Shown here: positions 6,510 through 7,981 of the stretch, in pieces
How positions within the stretch are numbered: the first letter of the stretch is position 1
How the letters are laid out: each line of letters begins with the position of its first letter
NCBI GenBank assembly: GCA_003134755.1
Contig: PLCK01000169.1
Coordinates: 1 to 7,981 of the forward strand
DNA from: Actinomycetota bacterium
GTDB taxonomy: Bacteria > Actinomycetota > Actinomycetes > Acidothermales > Acidothermaceae
Direction of reading: 5' to 3'
DNA: 7,981 nucleotides
Made by a program: the position numbers and the translations under genes
Notes under the pieces: generated by a model
What the model was told of the DNA's origin: nothing
The model's database searches: none
Seen by the model: the letters and a program-made list of their open reading frames with translations, nothing else

Positions 6510-7205
6510 TTTCCCGCCCGCGCCGCCGCCGACCACGGCGTCGCTGGTTGCTGGTTTGGCTCGTTTGCGCGAGCCCTTCGGGGGTGCGAGCAAGGTCGCA
6601 AGATCCGTGCCGCTGTCGTTCACCCGGACGACGAATGGCCGTAGATCTGTGTACGTGATCACCGTCACCGAACAGGGATCGACGACAATCCGCTGAAACG
6701 TGTCGAGGTGCATGCCGAGCGCGTCGGCCACTACCGACTTGATGATGTCCGCGTGTGAGCAGGCTACCCAGGTCGCGTCCTTGCCCAGCGCGTCGTTCCA
6801 TGACCTGACGGCGTCGACCGCACGTACTTGGGCGTCGCGCATCGCCTCGCCGTCCGCGCCTGGAAAGGTGACGGCACTCGGATGTGCCTGAACCACCTTC
6901 CAGAGCGGATCTTTGGTGAGTTTCTTGATCTCCTGGCCGGTCCAGTCGCCGTAGCCGCACTCGATCAACCTGGGATCTGTCTCAACGGTCGCGTCGCGGT
7001 TCGCCGCGATCGCCTGCGCAGTTTGCAGGCAGCGCTCGAGCGGGCTGCTCACGATGGCGCTGATCGTAACGCCGGCAAGTCGGTCGGCGAGTTTCGCCGC
7101 CTGCAGCTGGCCGCGCTCATCGAGGTCGACACCCGGCGTGCGCCCGGCGAGGACCGGACCCGTCATCGCGGTCAGGCCGTGCCGCACGAGCAGGACCGTG
7201 GTCAC
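6507..7205 (-). CDS. Histidine phosphatase, MSMEG_4193 family (phosphoglycerate-mutase-like)
   Basis: A 232-residue member of the histidine phosphatase superfamily (branch 1, phosphoglycerate-mutase-like), which removes phosphate through a phosphohistidine intermediate. The catalytic set is complete: LLVRHG with Arg8 and nucleophile His9, SSPLERCLQTA with Arg58, LIECGYGDW with the acid Glu82, and ACSHADIIK with His151. It matches the subfamily that TIGRFAMs linked with DUF3090 and SCO1664-type genes (TIGR03848). Its physiological substrate is unknown. The last 25 or so residues (PPKGSRKRAKPA then GGGAGG) are a basic, flexible tail. The start is a GTG at 7205, giving MTTVLLVRHG as usual for the family, with TAGGGT 6 nt upstream and no real Shine-Dalgarno sequence. 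It lies 46 nt behind the small membrane protein gene and 10 nt before DUF3090. Confidence 0.93.
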   Translation of the reverse strand: MTTVLLVRHGLTAMTGPVLAGRTPGVDLDERGQLQAAKLADRLAGVTISAIVSSPLERCLQTAQAIAANRDATVETDPRLIECGYGDWTGQEIKKLTKDPLWKVVQAHPSAVTFPGADGEAMRDAQVRAVDAVRSWNDALGKDATWVACSHADIIKSVVADALGMHLDTFQRIVVDPCSVTVITYTDLRPFVVRVNDSGTDLATLLAPPKGSRKRAKPATSDAVVGGGAGGK

Positions 7206-7211
7206 CCGCTG

Positions 7212-7217
7212 ACCCTA
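7212..7217 (-). promoter_or_regulatory. Candidate -10 element of the histidine phosphatase gene (leaderless)
   Basis: TAGGGT on the minus strand lies 6 nt from the GTG start at 7205. A perfect 10-bp palindrome, GCCCGCGGGC (7222-7231), lies just upstream between the -10 and the expected -35 position and could be an operator or a chance GC palindrome. The 46-nt gap before the gene allows for an independent promoter. Confidence 0.4.
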
Positions 7218-7251
7218 CGTTGCCCGCGGGCGCCGGCAGATCGCGCCTCGA

Positions 7252-7467
7252 TCAGCCGACGACGCCGGTCTTGATTTGGTTCGCGTAGGCGGGTGAGCAG
7301 TGAGAAGCGATAGGGCGCGAGGTCTGCGACTGGGTCGGGCAGGTGCCGTGCGGGCCTGCCACCTGAGCCAGGACGACGAGGGCCGCGACACCCGACAACG
7401 CCATCGTGACGACGACGATCCAGAACTGCACCTTGCTGAGCGGCTTGCCCTTCGACCTAGCGGACAT
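7252..7467 (-). CDS. Small single-pass membrane protein, 71 residues, unknown function
   Basis: I do not recognise this protein. It has a short basic N-terminus (MSARSKGKPLSK), one hydrophobic segment at about residues 15-38 (VQFWIVVVTMALSGVAALVVLAQVAG), and an outside tail of about 33 residues with two cysteines (43 and 57) and many Ser/Thr/Pro. By the positive-inside rule the N-terminus should face the cytoplasm. The two outer cysteines could form a disulfide. There is no lipobox and no clear signal peptidase site. I prefer the ATG at 7467 because TAGACT lies 7 nt before it in the same geometry as several neighbouring genes. An upstream in-frame ATG at 7548 would give 98 residues and leave only 23 bp to the divergent ABC gene. 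It is the first gene of the minus-strand run and 46 nt upstream of the phosphatase gene. Confidence 0.68.
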   Translation of the reverse strand: MSARSKGKPLSKVQFWIVVVTMALSGVAALVVLAQVAGPHGTCPTQSQTSRPIASHCSPAYANQIKTGVVG

Positions 7468-7474
7468 GGGGGCG

Positions 7475-7480
7475 AGTCTA
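7475..7480 (-). promoter_or_regulatory. Candidate -10 element of the small membrane protein gene (leaderless)
   Basis: TAGACT on the minus strand matches TANNNT and ends 7 nt before the ATG at 7467. It would be the head promoter of the six-gene minus-strand run. The intervening CGCCCCC is not a ribosome binding site. Confidence 0.45.
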
Positions 7481-7487
7481 GCGACGG

Positions 7488-7538
7488 CCCTGTCCTCAGG
7501 GACGAACCAGGGTTGTACCCGATGGTTAGCCGAGCTCG
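7488..7538. repeat. Cluster of short inverted repeats in the divergent gap before the ABC gene
   Basis: Four small perfect inverted repeats stand close together: CCCTG-TCCT-CAGGG (7488-7501), AACC-AG-GGTT (7505-7514), GGGT-TGT-ACCC (7510-7520) and the palindrome CGAGCTCG (7531-7538). They fill the space between the start of the minus-strand run and the ABC gene start, where a repressor operator would be expected. Each is short and could be chance; no known operator was recognised. Confidence 0.3.
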
Positions 7539-7560
7539 CATCCGCCATCTTCGAGTACGA

Positions 7561-7566
7561 GAGGAG
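7561..7566 (+). promoter_or_regulatory. Ribosome binding site of the ABC ATPase gene
   Basis: GAGGAG lies 5 nt before the ATG at 7572 and confirms that start. In contrast to the divergent minus-strand genes, this gene therefore appears to have a leadered mRNA. No exact TANNNT element is evident in the leader region. Confidence 0.7.
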
Positions 7567-7571
7567 TGTCG

Positions 7572-7981
7572 ATGATCGAGGTTCGCGAACTCAGCAAACG
7601 GTTCGGTTCGACCGTCGCGGTCGATCGGCTGTCGTTTTCGGTTCGGCCCGGCTCGGTGACCGGGTTCCTCGGGCCGAACGGTTCAGGCAAGTCGACGACG
7701 ATGCGCATGATCCTCGGTCTCGACCGCCCGTCCGGTGGTTCGACAACTGTCAACGGCCGCCCGTACGACGAGATCAGGCGTCCATTGCACGAGGTCGGCG
7801 CGCTCCTCGACGCCAAGGCGATGCACGGCGGCCGCAGCGCGTACCACCACTTGCTGTGCGTCGCGCAGAGCAACGGTATTCCGCCACGCCGCGTCGGCGA
7901 GGTGCTCGATCTGGTCGGACTCAGGGCGGTGGCACGCAAACGGGCCCGGACGTTCTCACTCGGCATGGGCCAACGGCTCGG
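7572..7981 (+). CDS. ABC transporter ATP-binding protein, drug/bacitracin-export type, N-terminal part cut by window edge
   Basis: The 136 codons visible encode the first half of an ABC ATPase that would power an ABC-2 type membrane permease, probably encoded downstream outside the window. MIEVRELSKRFG opens the domain. Walker A is GPNGSGKS (34-41, Lys40 and Ser41). VGALLDAKAMHGGRSAYHHL (75-94) occupies the Q-loop region without a glutamine at the usual place, as is common in the BcrA-like subfamily. The signature appears as FSLGMGQRL (128-136) just before the edge, replacing the canonical LSGGQ with LGMGQ, again normal for this group. Walker B and the H-loop are beyond the window. The substrate cannot be told from this part; self-protection or drug efflux is a family-level guess. 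It is divergent from the small membrane protein gene and shares a gap of about 100 bp with it. Confidence 0.94.
   Translation, partial: MIEVRELSKRFGSTVAVDRLSFSVRPGSVTGFLGPNGSGKSTTMRMILGLDRPSGGSTTVNGRPYDEIRRPLHEVGALLDAKAMHGGRSAYHHLLCVAQSNGIPPRRVGEVLDLVGLRAVARKRARTFSLGMGQRL

Noticed and set aside
7640..7810. Missing Q-loop glutamine and variant LGMGQ signature as evidence of a degenerate ABC ATPase
   Set aside because: Both are normal for the BcrA-like drug-export subfamily, and Walker A is intact.
7526..7966. Minus-strand open frame of 146 codons opposite the ABC ATPase
   Set aside because: The plus strand encodes Walker A and the ABC signature in this stretch, so the minus frame is a shadow.
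1..7981. Mobile element, prophage, CRISPR array or tRNA
   Set aside because: Reading both strands showed no transposase, integrase, direct-repeat array or cloverleaf. The genes are housekeeping or actinobacteria-typical with uniform composition.

Overview
The window is GC-rich (about two thirds GC by eye) and dense in genes. It looks chromosomal and comes from a mycothiol-producing actinobacterium. The evidence is a clear mycothiol cysteine ligase (mshC), a PAC2-family protein, and three actinobacteria-typical proteins of unknown function (MSMEG_4193-type histidine phosphatase, DUF3090, SCO1664-type kinase-fold protein), together with GTG starts and leaderless-looking promoters of the TANNNT type. 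The genus cannot be fixed from the sequence. I see no insertion sequence, phage gene, tRNA, rRNA or CRISPR array.

Layout. Positions 1-1811 (minus) hold the N-terminal half of cobalamin-dependent methionine synthase metH, cut by the left edge. A 173-bp divergent gap follows. A PAC2-family gene (1985-2833, plus, GTG start with a strong ribosome binding site) comes next, and directly behind it a GNAT acetyltransferase gene (2847-3426, plus) that is split by a one-base frameshift near 3155. That gene converges on, and overlaps by 55 bp, the last gene of a six-gene minus-strand run spanning 7467 to 3372. In order of transcription the run is: a 71-residue single-pass membrane protein, the histidine phosphatase, DUF3090, the SCO1664-type protein, mshC, and the tRNA 2'-O-methyltransferase trmL. 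Divergent from the run, at 7572 (plus), an ABC transporter ATPase of the drug/bacitracin type begins and leaves through the right edge.

How the genes fit together. MshC makes the third committed intermediate of mycothiol, and MetH recycles homocysteine to methionine, so both draw on the sulfur amino acid pool. The phosphatase, DUF3090 and SCO1664-type proteins form a trio recognised as co-occurring in Actinobacteria but with no assigned job. A kinase-fold protein and a phosphatase beside an enzyme acting on an inositol-containing substrate make a suggestive but unproven set.

The most interesting observations are: (1) this kinase-like/phosphatase/DUF3090 trio joined to mshC; (2) a recurring -10-like hexamer (TANNNT) exactly 6-7 nt before the start codon of five minus-strand genes (metH and four genes of the run), implying serial leaderless promoters, one of which is built from the stop codon of the preceding gene; (3) the GNAT frameshift; and (4) the convergent coding overlap between the GNAT gene and trmL.
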